Assembly: GCA_910587375.1 (NCBI GenBank)
Contig: CAJULR010000036.1
Location: 62,001-126,000, forward strand
Length of the DNA: 64,000 bases
Reading direction: 5' to 3'
Source: Candidatus Gastranaerophilales bacterium
GTDB taxonomy: Bacteria; Cyanobacteriota; Vampirovibrionia; Gastranaerophilales; Gastranaerophilaceae
In this document: positions 34,759 to 43,719 of the stretch, in pieces
How the letters are laid out: every line of letters begins with the position of its first letter
How positions within the stretch are numbered: the first letter of the stretch is position 1
Program-made: the position numbers and the translations under genes
Notes under the pieces: model-generated
The model's database searches: none
What the model was told of the DNA's origin: nothing
The model's input: the letters and a program-made list of their open reading frames with translations, nothing else

Positions 34759-35784
34759 ATGGAAAATATTATTCAAAAGGCCCTTGATACCCACACCCTT
34801 GAAAAGAATGAAATAATAGCTCTTTTAGAAGACAACACCCAAAATGACACTCTTTTTAAGGCGGCAGATGAAACGCGCAAAAAATTTGTCGGGGATGAAA
34901 TTCACCTTCGGGGCTTAATTGAATTTTCAAACATCTGCAAAAGAGGGTGCAAATATTGCGGCCTTCAATGTTCAAACAAAGAAATTGAAAGGTATAGAAT
35001 TTCTTTAGGTGAAATTACTGAATATGCAAAAAACGCTGCCAATATGGGGTATAAGACAATTGTTCTGCAATCAGGCGAAGATGATTATTATTCTGTTGAT
35101 AAAATGTGCAGCATAATTTCAGAAATTAAAAAACTCAATGTTGCTTTAACTTTAAGCATTGGCGAAAAAACAAAAGAAGAATATAAAGCCTATAAAGAGG
35201 CAGGCGCAGACAGATTTTTGCTTCGGATTGAAACAACAGACGAAGTGCTTTATTCAAAAATGCACCCGAATATGGATTTTAAAAACAGAAAAAAATGTTT
35301 ATATAACTTGAAAGAACTTGGGTTTGAAACGGGAACAGGCTCTTTGGTGGGGCTTCCTGGGCAAAATGTAGAAAGCCTTGCAGATGACATTTTATTTTTT
35401 AGGGAATTAAATGCAGATATGATTGGAATCGGGCCTTTTATCCCGCACCCGAACACGCCCCTAAAAGACGTAAAACAGGGGGATTTTACACTTGCACTTA
35501 AAGTTATGGCAATTACAAGGCTCCTTTTGCCTGATATTAATATTCCTGCAACAACTGCGATGGAAACAATTCATCCAAACGGGCGGATAATTGCGCTTCA
35601 AGCGGGGGCGAATGTTATTATGCCAAACGTTACAGAGGGCGAATATCGAAAAAAATATGAAATTTACCCAAATAAAAACAGGGCAGATGAAGACAGGGCA
35701 AAATGTAAAAGTTTAATTGAAGATAAAATAATTTCAATCGGAAGAAAAGTGTCATCTGATTTTGGATTTAGAAAAAGTATCTGA
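34759..35784 (+). CDS. hydE: HydE-like radical SAM protein ([FeFe]-hydrogenase maturation)
   Basis: 341 residues from ATG 34759. The cluster motif CKRGCKYC (Cys60, 64, 67) follows the HydE-type HLRGLIEFSNIC. GTGSLVGLPGQNVESLADDILFFRELNADMIGIGPFIPHPNTPL and NPNTP-type loop, then PATTAMETIHPNGRIIALQAGANVIMPNVT, match HydE, which helps build the hydrogenase H-cluster. BioB and PylB are relatives, but context favours HydE. TATAAT ends seven bases before the ATG, so the message is probably leaderless. hydF and hydG are not in the window. Confidence 0.82.
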   Translation: MENIIQKALDTHTLEKNEIIALLEDNTQNDTLFKAADETRKKFVGDEIHLRGLIEFSNICKRGCKYCGLQCSNKEIERYRISLGEITEYAKNAANMGYKTIVLQSGEDDYYSVDKMCSIISEIKKLNVALTLSIGEKTKEEYKAYKEAGADRFLLRIETTDEVLYSKMHPNMDFKNRKKCLYNLKELGFETGTGSLVGLPGQNVESLADDILFFRELNADMIGIGPFIPHPNTPLKDVKQGDFTLALKVMAITRLLLPDINIPATTAMETIHPNGRIIALQAGANVIMPNVTEGEYRKKYEIYPNKNRADEDRAKCKSLIEDKIISIGRKVSSDFGFRKSI

Positions 35785-35864
35785 TAGTAGTTATTTAGCC
35801 TGATTAGCCTTTTAACCCAATCGGCGGTTTTTAAACCCAAAAATTTTGTTTATTTTACAAATGC

Positions 35865-35893
35865 TTGCACTTATAACTATTTTATACTACTAT
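35865..35893 (+). promoter_or_regulatory. Promoter of the pyruvate decarboxylase gene
   Basis: TTGCAC (35865-35870), 17-base spacer, TACTAT (35888-35893). A 6-bp hairpin TACTAC/GTAGTA overlaps the -10 box and could be an operator. The preceding 80 bases hold nothing else. Confidence 0.45.
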
Positions 35894-35935
35894 TGTAGTA
35901 AATAAAAACACAATAACCTTAGGAGCATTAACAAA

Positions 35936-37597
35936 ATGAAAATAAAAGTGGCGGATTACCTTGCAAAAAGGCTATATGAACTTGGAATTGAAGATGTTTT
36001 CGGTTTGCCCGGAGATTACAACTTTAACATTTTGGATTCAATTATTAAAAACCAAGGCTTAACCTGGATAAATTCAACAAACGAGCTGAATGCAGCCTAT
36101 GCGGCAGACGGATATGCAAGAATAAAGGGGTTTGGGGCCGTTGTAACAACATTCGGCGTTGGGGAATTGAGCGCCATAAACGGCATTGCAGGAGCGTATG
36201 CAGAAAATGTGCCTGTTGTAAAAATTGTAGGTGTACCCAAAACAAAATTTATTAAGACAAACGCACTTTTGCACCACAACTTTTCAAACCCTGATTATTA
36301 CGCCTTTGAGCAGGCTTTTTCAAACGTCACAGAAACCACAACATTTTTAACCGAAGAAAACGCCAAAGAAGAGATAGACAGAGTGTTTGAAACATTAGTT
36401 CGGACAAAAAAGCCTGTATATATTGCGCTTCCTGTTGATGTTTGCAATCATTTGATTGAAGATAAAATCCCTGAAATTAGGATAAAATCTGATGAAAGAA
36501 CGCTAAACCTTGCAGTTAAAAAAGCGGCTGAAATTATAAACAGCGCCAAAAACCCGATTATTATAACAGATTACCTTATGAAAAGATTCAGGCTTCAAGA
36601 TGAAGTGAATGAATTTATAAATAAATTCAATATAAAAATTACTTCTATGATTATGGGAAAAGGCCTTGTGGATGAAGATGACCCGCATTTTATCGGGATG
36701 AACCACGGAATTTTAGCGGATGTTGATTTCCAAAAAGCATTTGCTGCCGCAGATTTAATCATAGGTTTTGGCACCCTTTTTTCAGACCTGAACACTCTTG
36801 CCTTTTCTTATTTGCCGGATGACAGGTTTAAAATCAATATTCAGGGGAATTTTACAGAAATTGACAATGTAAAATATGAAAATGTTTTTGCAGATGATAT
36901 GCTGCAAGCACTTTTGAAGGCTGATATTGTAAAAAAAGCGGACAGCAGCACCGTTCGAAAGGGATATGATGTTGTTGAAATATCGAATAATCCCATAAAA
37001 ACGGATGAAATTTTCCCTATTGTGCAGAAACATTTAAAGGAAAATGACACAATAACGGCGGAAACAGGGATTATTTCATACCCCGCGTCAAAAATGAATT
37101 TGAAGAAAAATTCAAACTATATAAGCCAAACAATGTGGGGCTCAATCGGCTGGGCAACACCTGCGTCTTTTGGGGCCGCAATGGCAGACAGAGAAAAAAG
37201 GCTCATTCTTTTAACGGGAGAAGGCTCTCACCAGCTTACAATTCAGGAGATGGCAAATTTATTTAAATATGAAATACGCCCCATAATTCTTCTTTTAAAC
37301 AACAACGGCTACACGATAGAAAGAGTGCTCTCAAACGACCCGAATGACTCTTTTAATGACATCACAAGCTGGGATTACAAAAAGGCACTTGAGCTTTTTT
37401 CCGGCAAAAAATCTGACGACAAGAGTTTTGAATATTTTAGTGTAAAAACTTCCGCAGAGCTTGATTTAGCGCTTTTAAAGGCAGAAAGTTTACAAAAAGA
37501 AAAACTTATCTATATTGAAATTTTTACAGATAAAGACGATGTCCCTTCTTTAATTCAACAATCCGTAAACAACGCCAAAACGCGCTTTGGAGCATAG
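35936..37597 (+). CDS. pdc: Pyruvate decarboxylase (or indolepyruvate decarboxylase)
   Basis: 553-residue thiamine diphosphate enzyme. Residues match the Zymomonas PDC active site: PGDYN with Asp27, Glu50 (STNELNAAY), and the His113-His114 pair (LLHHNF), a pair specific to PDC/IPDC. The cofactor motif GEGSHQLTIQEMANLFKYEIRPIILLLNNNGYTIE is near residue 425-460. It non-oxidatively converts pyruvate to acetaldehyde and CO2. AGGAG precedes the ATG at ten bases. Rare in bacteria; beside Fe-alcohol dehydrogenase it implies ethanol formation. Indolepyruvate as substrate cannot be excluded. Confidence 0.9.
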   Translation: MKIKVADYLAKRLYELGIEDVFGLPGDYNFNILDSIIKNQGLTWINSTNELNAAYAADGYARIKGFGAVVTTFGVGELSAINGIAGAYAENVPVVKIVGVPKTKFIKTNALLHHNFSNPDYYAFEQAFSNVTETTTFLTEENAKEEIDRVFETLVRTKKPVYIALPVDVCNHLIEDKIPEIRIKSDERTLNLAVKKAAEIINSAKNPIIITDYLMKRFRLQDEVNEFINKFNIKITSMIMGKGLVDEDDPHFIGMNHGILADVDFQKAFAAADLIIGFGTLFSDLNTLAFSYLPDDRFKINIQGNFTEIDNVKYENVFADDMLQALLKADIVKKADSSTVRKGYDVVEISNNPIKTDEIFPIVQKHLKENDTITAETGIISYPASKMNLKKNSNYISQTMWGSIGWATPASFGAAMADREKRLILLTGEGSHQLTIQEMANLFKYEIRPIILLLNNNGYTIERVLSNDPNDSFNDITSWDYKKALELFSGKKSDDKSFEYFSVKTSAELDLALLKAESLQKEKLIYIEIFTDKDDVPSLIQQSVNNAKTRFGA

Positions 37598-37644
37598 TAA
37601 TTAACAAAAATTCCTTATTTTGAAAACTGTGCTAAGATAAAGCT

Positions 37645-38547
37645 ATGTTAATTTGTTTAAACGGCGGACTTGGAAACCAAATCGGAAACTATGTATTTGC
37701 GCAGTTTTTAAAGGAATTTGAAGAATACGGTGCAGATGTAAAAATCGTGTGGTCAAATAATGTTAACGAAACAAGGGACATTGTTTTGGACAAATTTAAC
37801 ACGCACTTAGATGTTGCAACAAAAGAAGATGTTGAAAAATTTTTAAGTGCAAAAACACACCCCGGACTTGTTTTCGACCTTCTTTTTAAAAACATTTTTG
37901 ATAAAATCTGGGTTAATAATTTGTGGAATTTTTTAAGAAGAATAAGGAAAGAGTACAATATTTACCCGAAAAAAAGCTTAAACCTGTTATCAAAAATAGT
38001 GACATATAAAGGGGCAATGAAACATAAATACACACACCTTGCCGTTTGTGACTGTTATGCGCCTGCTGTTAAAGGGTTTTACGACCCGGCTTTTAGGGAA
38101 AAAATGAGACAACATTTCACCTTAAAAGAAGAATTAGACCCGGAAAATGCTGCTATAATGGAAAAAATTAAGGCTTGTAAAAATTCTGTCGGGGTGCACA
38201 TCAGAAGGGGCGATTACATAGATTACAAATTCCCGGTTGTAAAAAAAGAATTTATTATATCAAAAATGAATATTTTATGCGAAAAATTCCCGGACGCAGA
38301 ATTTTTCATATTTTCAAACGGAATGGATTGGGCAAAAGAAAATCTTCAACCTGGGGGGGTTTCCAATTTGCATTTTGTTGATATAAATGATGAAGCACAC
38401 GGATATCTTGATTTTGTGCTTTTTAACGCATGCCGCCACAGAATTTATTCTAATTCCACATTCAGTATTTGGACAAAATTTTTCAACTCTTATGAAGAAA
38501 GTCTGGAATTTTACCCTGAAGCAGAGGATTTGGCACTTGTATGTTAA
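37645..38547 (+). CDS. Glycosyltransferase family 11 (alpha-1,2-fucosyltransferase-like), copy 1
   Basis: 300 residues. N-terminal LNGGLGNQIGNYVFAQFL is the GT11 GGLGNQ motif, and VGVHIRRGDYIDY the HxRRGDY donor-binding motif; YSNSTFSIWTKFF is the third. Family enzymes transfer fucose (GDP-fucose) or rhamnose to galactose on surface glycans. TAAGAT ends six bases before the ATG: leaderless. Its last codons overlap the start of copy 2 by seven bases. The two copies share about half their residues by eye. Confidence 0.85.
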   Translation: MLICLNGGLGNQIGNYVFAQFLKEFEEYGADVKIVWSNNVNETRDIVLDKFNTHLDVATKEDVEKFLSAKTHPGLVFDLLFKNIFDKIWVNNLWNFLRRIRKEYNIYPKKSLNLLSKIVTYKGAMKHKYTHLAVCDCYAPAVKGFYDPAFREKMRQHFTLKEELDPENAAIMEKIKACKNSVGVHIRRGDYIDYKFPVVKKEFIISKMNILCEKFPDAEFFIFSNGMDWAKENLQPGGVSNLHFVDINDEAHGYLDFVLFNACRHRIYSNSTFSIWTKFFNSYEESLEFYPEAEDLALVC

Positions 38548-39449
38548 TTTGTCCACATAGCGGAATTGGAAACCAGATTGGAAATTATGTCTTTGCGCAG
38601 TACCTTATCTTTTTAGGAAAAGATATAAAATTTTTATTTTCAAAAGATGAAAGTATAGACAGAGCCTTTGTTTTAGATAAATTTAACACAGAACTTATTG
38701 AGGCAGCAAAAGAAGATATTGAAACTTTTTTAAGAGCAAAAGTGCCGGTTTCTTTGTATGGGACGCTTTTTTGTAACATCGCCTTTAGAAAAAGGACATA
38801 TTTTAACTCTTTTTACAAGGTTTTAACAAGAATTAGGACAAAATACGGAATTTACCCGGTTAAAACCCCTGCGCTTATGGCAAAAACAGTATCATATAAG
38901 GATGTTTTAAAAAATGTTTCACAAGGGAAAACTTTGCCTGAAAACATTGCCGTTTGCGACTGTTATGCGCCCCTTCCTGAATTTTTGGACCCAAAATTTA
39001 AGGAAAAGATGAAAAAACATTTTGTTTTAAAAGAAGAGTTTCAAGGGGAAAACGCTGCAATACTTGAAAAAATTAAAGCTTGTGAAAATTCTGTCGGAAT
39101 TCACATTCGAAGGGGAGATTATATCGGACTTAAAATTCCTGTTGTCAAAAAAGAATTTATTATATCAAAAATGAATATTTTATGCGAAAAACTCAAAGGT
39201 GTGAAGTTTTTCATATTCTCTGACAGCATAGATTGGGCAAAAGAAAACCTTTCAGACAAAGGGTTTAGCGGTTTAGAATTTGTTGATATTAATGATGAAG
39301 CGCATGGATATCTTGATTTTGCACTTTTAAACAACTGCTATCACAGAATATATTCCGCCTCTTCTTTCAGCCTTTGGCTTAAATATTTAAACCCTTACAA
39401 TGACAGCATACAATTTTATCCTGAAGAAAAAGATTTAGTTGTTGAATAA
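38541..39449 (+). CDS. Glycosyltransferase family 11 (alpha-1,2-fucosyltransferase-like), copy 2
   Basis: 302 residues. CPHSGIGNQIGNYVFAQYL replaces GGLGNQ with SGIGNQ; VGIHIRRGDYIGL keeps the core motif, and YSASSFSLWLKYL ends it. Strings identical to copy 1 (VVKKEFIISKMNILCEK, VDINDEAHGYLDF, YPEE/EDL) show tandem duplication. The start overlaps copy 1, so translation is coupled. Different loop lengths near residue 85-125 may reflect different acceptors. Confidence 0.85.
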   Translation: MLICPHSGIGNQIGNYVFAQYLIFLGKDIKFLFSKDESIDRAFVLDKFNTELIEAAKEDIETFLRAKVPVSLYGTLFCNIAFRKRTYFNSFYKVLTRIRTKYGIYPVKTPALMAKTVSYKDVLKNVSQGKTLPENIAVCDCYAPLPEFLDPKFKEKMKKHFVLKEEFQGENAAILEKIKACENSVGIHIRRGDYIGLKIPVVKKEFIISKMNILCEKLKGVKFFIFSDSIDWAKENLSDKGFSGLEFVDINDEAHGYLDFALLNNCYHRIYSASSFSLWLKYLNPYNDSIQFYPEEKDLVVE

Positions 39450-39502
39450 AAAGTTTTAATCGAATATTATTATAAAAAATAGTTTAAAAGGGAGGATGTA
39501 AT

Positions 39503-39940
39503 ATGTTTTTAGTTGGCTTATTAGGACAATTGATTGGCTTTTTACTTTTTATCGGCTTCATATTTTTAATGATTAAATGTATTAAGCTTAACCCAAGTCA
39601 GTTTGAATTGAGCGATGGCGAAGAAATTTTAAAAAATGTTAAGGGAGATTACTGGCAAAAGCTTGTTATTGGGGGCGAAGGCCAAAACGCAGGTGAATTT
39701 GCTTTTACAAACAAAAGAATAGCTTTTAGAAGTTTATTCCAGATTTTTGGCGGCCTAAACATTGATATTCCTTATAACCAGATAGTTTCAGTTGAAAAAT
39801 CAAACGTAAAAGGAATCATGCCTGTTGCATTTACGGTTAAAACTGTGGATGGCGAATCATATAAATTTGCGATTATGAAAAGAGATGTTTACATTAATTT
39901 AATCAACGAACAGGCGCAAAAAATAAAAGAAAACGTTTAA
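39503..39940 (+). CDS. Membrane-anchored PH/GRAM-like domain protein
   Basis: 145 residues. One N-terminal membrane helix (LLGQLIGFLLFIGFIFLMIKCI), then GEEILKNVKGDYW...GEFAFTNKRIAFRSLFQIFGGLNIDIPYNQIVSVEKSNVKGIMPVAFTVKTVDGESYKFAIMKRDVYINLI, a pattern of bacterial PH/GRAM domains (L-T-N-x-R-x-x-F and IPYxxIxSVEK). These bind lipids or proteins at membranes. GGGAGG seven to eight bases before the ATG. Stand-alone gene. Confidence 0.65.
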   Translation: MFLVGLLGQLIGFLLFIGFIFLMIKCIKLNPSQFELSDGEEILKNVKGDYWQKLVIGGEGQNAGEFAFTNKRIAFRSLFQIFGGLNIDIPYNQIVSVEKSNVKGIMPVAFTVKTVDGESYKFAIMKRDVYINLINEQAQKIKENV

Positions 39941-40028
39941 AACCTGGCAATTTTTTCCTTGTTTTTTACTTTATATACTTATAATAAACACCCGTAAGTT
40001 ATAGTGCATAATACAACAAGGAAAGAAA

Positions 40029-42707
40029 ATGAACATTTCATCATTAATTAATTTCAATTCAATAAATAATAATATGAAAACTTCGCCTGCCCTGAAGCCC
40101 GCTTTCAAAGGCGGCCTTTCAAAAGACACGGTAAGTTTCACATCAAAGCTTAAAAGTTCTTTTGAATCAAAAGCTGCGGCAGTTGAATATTATAAAAACA
40201 TTGCAAACGCTGTTAACACTTCCCTTGACGAAGAGGATGAATTAACAGCGTTTGAAACTTTAGGATATGATGTTGAAGCTGATTTTGATACTGATGAAAT
40301 AACCATAAACGGTGATTACACGCCTTATTTTGAAATTTTTACCGGCTCTTCACGCTGCAAACACCTTGTAACATATGAAGAAGCAGGAATTGACCAGAAA
40401 AGACTTCTGCAAAATGTAAAAGAAATTACAGGCAAAAAGCTCGTTTCTCCTCACTTTGTGCCAGGTGATGATTTTGAAATCGATAAAACAATAATATACC
40501 CTACAAAAGTTGAAGAGAGGCTCATTGAATTATTGGAAAAAAGATGTGACAAGGCAAGAGCAGCACTTGCAGGGCAGGATTCTTTTACAGCTCTAAAAAC
40601 CCTGGGGTATAATGTATCTGAAGATGAAAACGGTAAAATTACAATTGACGGAGATTATTCTGCAATTTTAATGCTTGAAGGCGCAGGCCGCAGAAGCATT
40701 TTAGATTATGACATTGACGAAAACGAACTTTTAAAAGACGTTGTAAAAATTAACGGTTCGGCACAATTTACGGCAAAATTCGAGCCGGATCATTATATTG
40801 AGGCAGAAGATGTTTCAACAATAAACGGGCAAGCAAGAAGCCATTCAGGCTATAACATTAAAATGATGTTTGAAGAACTAAGCCCGAAGTTCCAAAAAAC
40901 AGTGGCCGATGTAAAGGCGGCACTTGAAGAAAATGACAGCTTAAAAGCGCTGCGGGTTCTAGGATATAACGCGTCTTGTGATGAAAACGGAAATATTACA
41001 ATTGATGGTGATTACAGAACAGGAATAAAATCTCAGGACGCCCATACAAATTATATGTATGCTCCGACGTTTCGTTTTAGCCAATATGGAATTGATGAAG
41101 AACAATTATTACAAAATGTAACAAGAATTACCGGAAACTTTGTTATCCACGACACTTCAATGCAACGTCTAAAACCAGATTTAACGGTTGAAGGAAATAC
41201 GTTAGCATATCGCCGAAAGGCGGAAGAATTATTTGCAGGCTTTAGCAATGAAAGTGACATTGCCGCTTTATATGACCTGGACCCTATAATCATAAGCACG
41301 TTTGCAAGACAAGGCACTTTGACACCTTCTTATAAAACAGACGAAACTTGTTATTTTAACGGAGTGTCAGACAGCGACAAACAATTTTTGGATGAATTAT
41401 CACAAAAAAGAGAAACCGTTTTAACTGCAAAAGAAATTCAGGAACAATACGGCGTCAGCGACATTTCCATAAGAAATTCTCTTAAAGACAAAACCTTAAT
41501 TCCATATCATGCCAATATAGATGGTGAAAGATATAACCTTAATACTTCATATTATATGTATGATATGTCAGCCCCCGAAAACCAGGCTGCCGTTAAAAAA
41601 TTTAAAGCAAACAGAAAATCAACAGAACAAAGACAAGCCCTTAAATCAAGCGTGAGCGACAATAATTTCAGAGCCGCATGTATAAAAAACGGTGTTCCTT
41701 GTGAAAGCCAAAGCATAAGAGCATTCAGCGCAGATGACTTAGAGCACCTTGGTTACGGCACAAAAGCAGATTTAATTGCAAACTGCGGCCTTAGAAAAAA
41801 TGCATTTGAAATTAAACAATATATTTTAAATAACGACGTTTACGACATTTCAACTGCAATTATGATGGATATTGTTCAAAACGCAAGACGCAATAACCCT
41901 GCACTTGTTAAATTATCAGACCTGCAAAAATACACAGGCGACGTACGGGAAAACTTCAGAATAGGTGTTGCGTCAGATAAATTAAATATAATAACCGAAC
42001 ATCCTTACCGTTTAGCTTCACAAACAGATTATTGCGTTAATTTAGCCGATGAAAAGAATTTGGAATTTTTAAGAAGCATTGGCGGCGAAGCTTTTCAAAC
42101 CTGGCTTTCAGGAAAAATGGAAGCTTATGAAGAATACAGGGCAGAAAATGACCGCAAACTTGAAGAATTTAAAGCAATCGACAAACCGCCAACAGAACAA
42201 GAAAGAAGCGCTGAAATTCAAAAACAATTAGATGAAATTCAAGAGCAAAGGCGCGCTGCAGCAAAAGAAAAACAGCTTCTTGCAAAACAAAAACAAGATG
42301 AAATATCAAGAAATCTTTCATTAAGAAATACTATCGCATGGGTTATGTGTCCTGAAACAAGACGTGTCAGAAAAGAAAACATAACAAGTCGTGTTCAAGA
42401 TATTTTTAGAAAAAACAGACAGGCAGAAAAACTGTACAATAAGCTTATGGAAGGTGAAATAACGCCTGAAGAAGCACAAAAAATGCTTAAAAAACTTAAC
42501 CTCTCTAAAGAAGATGAAATCGCCGTTTATTCTTATTACAAAACCTGTTGGGACATTTCAGGCACAGAAGAATGGAAAAACGCTTTAGCGGCGGCAAAAC
42601 CTTTGGTTGAAGCATACAATATATTTGGGCTTAGCGGAATTGAAGACCCTGAAATCAGAGAAAGGCTGGCCCGCTGGGAAAAAGAAAAGGGAATTTCTGA
42701 AGAATAA
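40029..42707 (+). CDS. Large lineage-specific protein with three N-terminal repeats
   Basis: 892 residues. Starts with the lineage-type leader PALKPAFKGG...DTVSFTS (about 20-39). Three repeats at 65-146, 178-254 and 292-383 share A(L)E..DS(L)xALxxLGYxV..DENGxITIDGDY and E.LLxxVxxI(T/N)G. Then two or three helix-turn-helix-like segments (TVLTAKEIQEQYGVSDISIRNSLKDKTLIPYH), and a Gln/Lys/Glu coiled coil (about 715-775, EQERSAEIQKQLDEIQEQRRAAAKEKQLLAKQKQ). SD AAGGAAAG. Function unknown; cytoplasmic by composition. Relationship to DNA or effectors is only suggested by the HTH-like parts. Confidence 0.7.
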   Translation: MNISSLINFNSINNNMKTSPALKPAFKGGLSKDTVSFTSKLKSSFESKAAAVEYYKNIANAVNTSLDEEDELTAFETLGYDVEADFDTDEITINGDYTPYFEIFTGSSRCKHLVTYEEAGIDQKRLLQNVKEITGKKLVSPHFVPGDDFEIDKTIIYPTKVEERLIELLEKRCDKARAALAGQDSFTALKTLGYNVSEDENGKITIDGDYSAILMLEGAGRRSILDYDIDENELLKDVVKINGSAQFTAKFEPDHYIEAEDVSTINGQARSHSGYNIKMMFEELSPKFQKTVADVKAALEENDSLKALRVLGYNASCDENGNITIDGDYRTGIKSQDAHTNYMYAPTFRFSQYGIDEEQLLQNVTRITGNFVIHDTSMQRLKPDLTVEGNTLAYRRKAEELFAGFSNESDIAALYDLDPIIISTFARQGTLTPSYKTDETCYFNGVSDSDKQFLDELSQKRETVLTAKEIQEQYGVSDISIRNSLKDKTLIPYHANIDGERYNLNTSYYMYDMSAPENQAAVKKFKANRKSTEQRQALKSSVSDNNFRAACIKNGVPCESQSIRAFSADDLEHLGYGTKADLIANCGLRKNAFEIKQYILNNDVYDISTAIMMDIVQNARRNNPALVKLSDLQKYTGDVRENFRIGVASDKLNIITEHPYRLASQTDYCVNLADEKNLEFLRSIGGEAFQTWLSGKMEAYEEYRAENDRKLEEFKAIDKPPTEQERSAEIQKQLDEIQEQRRAAAKEKQLLAKQKQDEISRNLSLRNTIAWVMCPETRRVRKENITSRVQDIFRKNRQAEKLYNKLMEGEITPEEAQKMLKKLNLSKEDEIAVYSYYKTCWDISGTEEWKNALAAAKPLVEAYNIFGLSGIEDPEIRERLARWEKEKGISEE

Positions 42708-42715
42708 AAAGACTT

Positions 42716-43342
42716 TTAGATTATATTCTTTATCTCTTCTTCGCTATCTATTAAAGTATAAAGTTCGCTTGGCTTACAATCAAGAAGCCCGGCCTGAAAC
42801 AGCGAATTATACTGCATATCAAGACCTTTAAAGAAATCTTTCCCGACAAGGATTATTCTTTTTTTATCTTCTTCTTTTCCGTAATAATTTTTCGATATTA
42901 AGGTTGCCGCTTCTTGAAGTGTTGCGGCACTTCCCGGAAAAATAAGCATTGTGTTTGCAACTTCTGCAAATTTTTCAATTCTCTCTGCTTCGCTTTTTGC
43001 GGACGTTAAAAGAGTGCAATTTTCCAAATCTTCATCTCCCCAAAGAGGAGTGGCAACTATAGACAGGCTTTGCAATGGCCTTCCATTTTCATCTTGTTTA
43101 GAATTTGCACGGCCCGCATTATACACAGCACCCATTATCCCTGCAGCCCCGCAGCCATGGACAACGTTTTTTCCACCCAAAACCATTGCTTTTACAGCGT
43201 TTGAGCACATTTCCATATAACTAAGAATTTCATCTGTCGTGCGAGAGCTTCCTAAAACTGCAACAGTGTTCTCTTTTGACTCTTTGGTTTTATAGACAGG
43301 AGGAATTGTTTTTGGAATATTTGCTTTGGATGAAATATACAT
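42716..43342 (-). CDS. LOG-family protein (putative nucleoside 5'-monophosphate phosphoribohydrolase)
   Basis: 208 residues from ATG 43342; a GTG 15 bases earlier is also possible. Rossmann-like N-terminus TVAVLGSSRTTDEIL, then VVHGCGAAGIMGAVYNAGR, and FAEVANTMLIFPGSAATLQEAATLI, the equivalent of the PGGxGTxxE motif of LOG proteins. The motif has Ser-Ala in place of Gly-Gly, so activity is uncertain. Family members free bases from nucleoside monophosphates (cytokinin-type activity or purine homeostasis). No close neighbour on the strand but tRNA-His. Confidence 0.7.
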   Translation of the reverse strand: MYISSKANIPKTIPPVYKTKESKENTVAVLGSSRTTDEILSYMEMCSNAVKAMVLGGKNVVHGCGAAGIMGAVYNAGRANSKQDENGRPLQSLSIVATPLWGDEDLENCTLLTSAKSEAERIEKFAEVANTMLIFPGSAATLQEAATLISKNYYGKEEDKKRIILVGKDFFKGLDMQYNSLFQAGLLDCKPSELYTLIDSEEEIKNII

Positions 43343-43426
43343 ACTCTTACAAAACACGTGAAGAGGAAAATTTTATATACGGTCTTGAATAACAAACCAG
43401 GCAAATGAAACACCAGGCACCAACAA

Positions 43427-43455
43427 ATAAAGAGCTTCCAAATAAAGCTCTTTTT
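43427..43455 (-). terminator. Terminator after tRNA-His
   Basis: AAGAGCTT...AAGCTCTT hairpin in either orientation, T run on both strands, 10 bases past the tRNA 3' end on the minus strand. Confidence 0.7.
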
Positions 43456-43460
43456 ATATA

Positions 43461-43537
43461 TGGGGCGGGTGATGGGGATCGAACCCACGAATATCGGAAC
43501 CACAATCCGAGGCCTTAACCACTTGGCGACACCCGCC
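43461..43537 (-). tRNA. tRNA-His (GTG)
   Basis: Cloverleaf can be drawn by eye: acceptor GGCGGGT/ACCCGCC, D arm GCCAAGTGGTTAAGGC, anticodon stem TCGGA/TCCGA with loop TTGTGGT (anticodon GTG), T arm GTGGG-TTCGATC-CCCAT. The CCA end is encoded in DNA (43461-43463). Not part of an rRNA operon. Confidence 0.95.
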
Positions 43538-43719
43538 ATCTAAACTTTTTATTCAATTGTAAACTTTTTTCGAGGTTTGCGGTTCCAACAATTGGAACGT
43601 ATAATCCCTTATGGCCAAATATCCACTTTTGATGGCACCAGCCATTTTACATAACTCAATATATTCTAAAAACAAAATATTTTCAAGCCGATATACTAAA
43701 TTTACGCTATAATTTTTAA

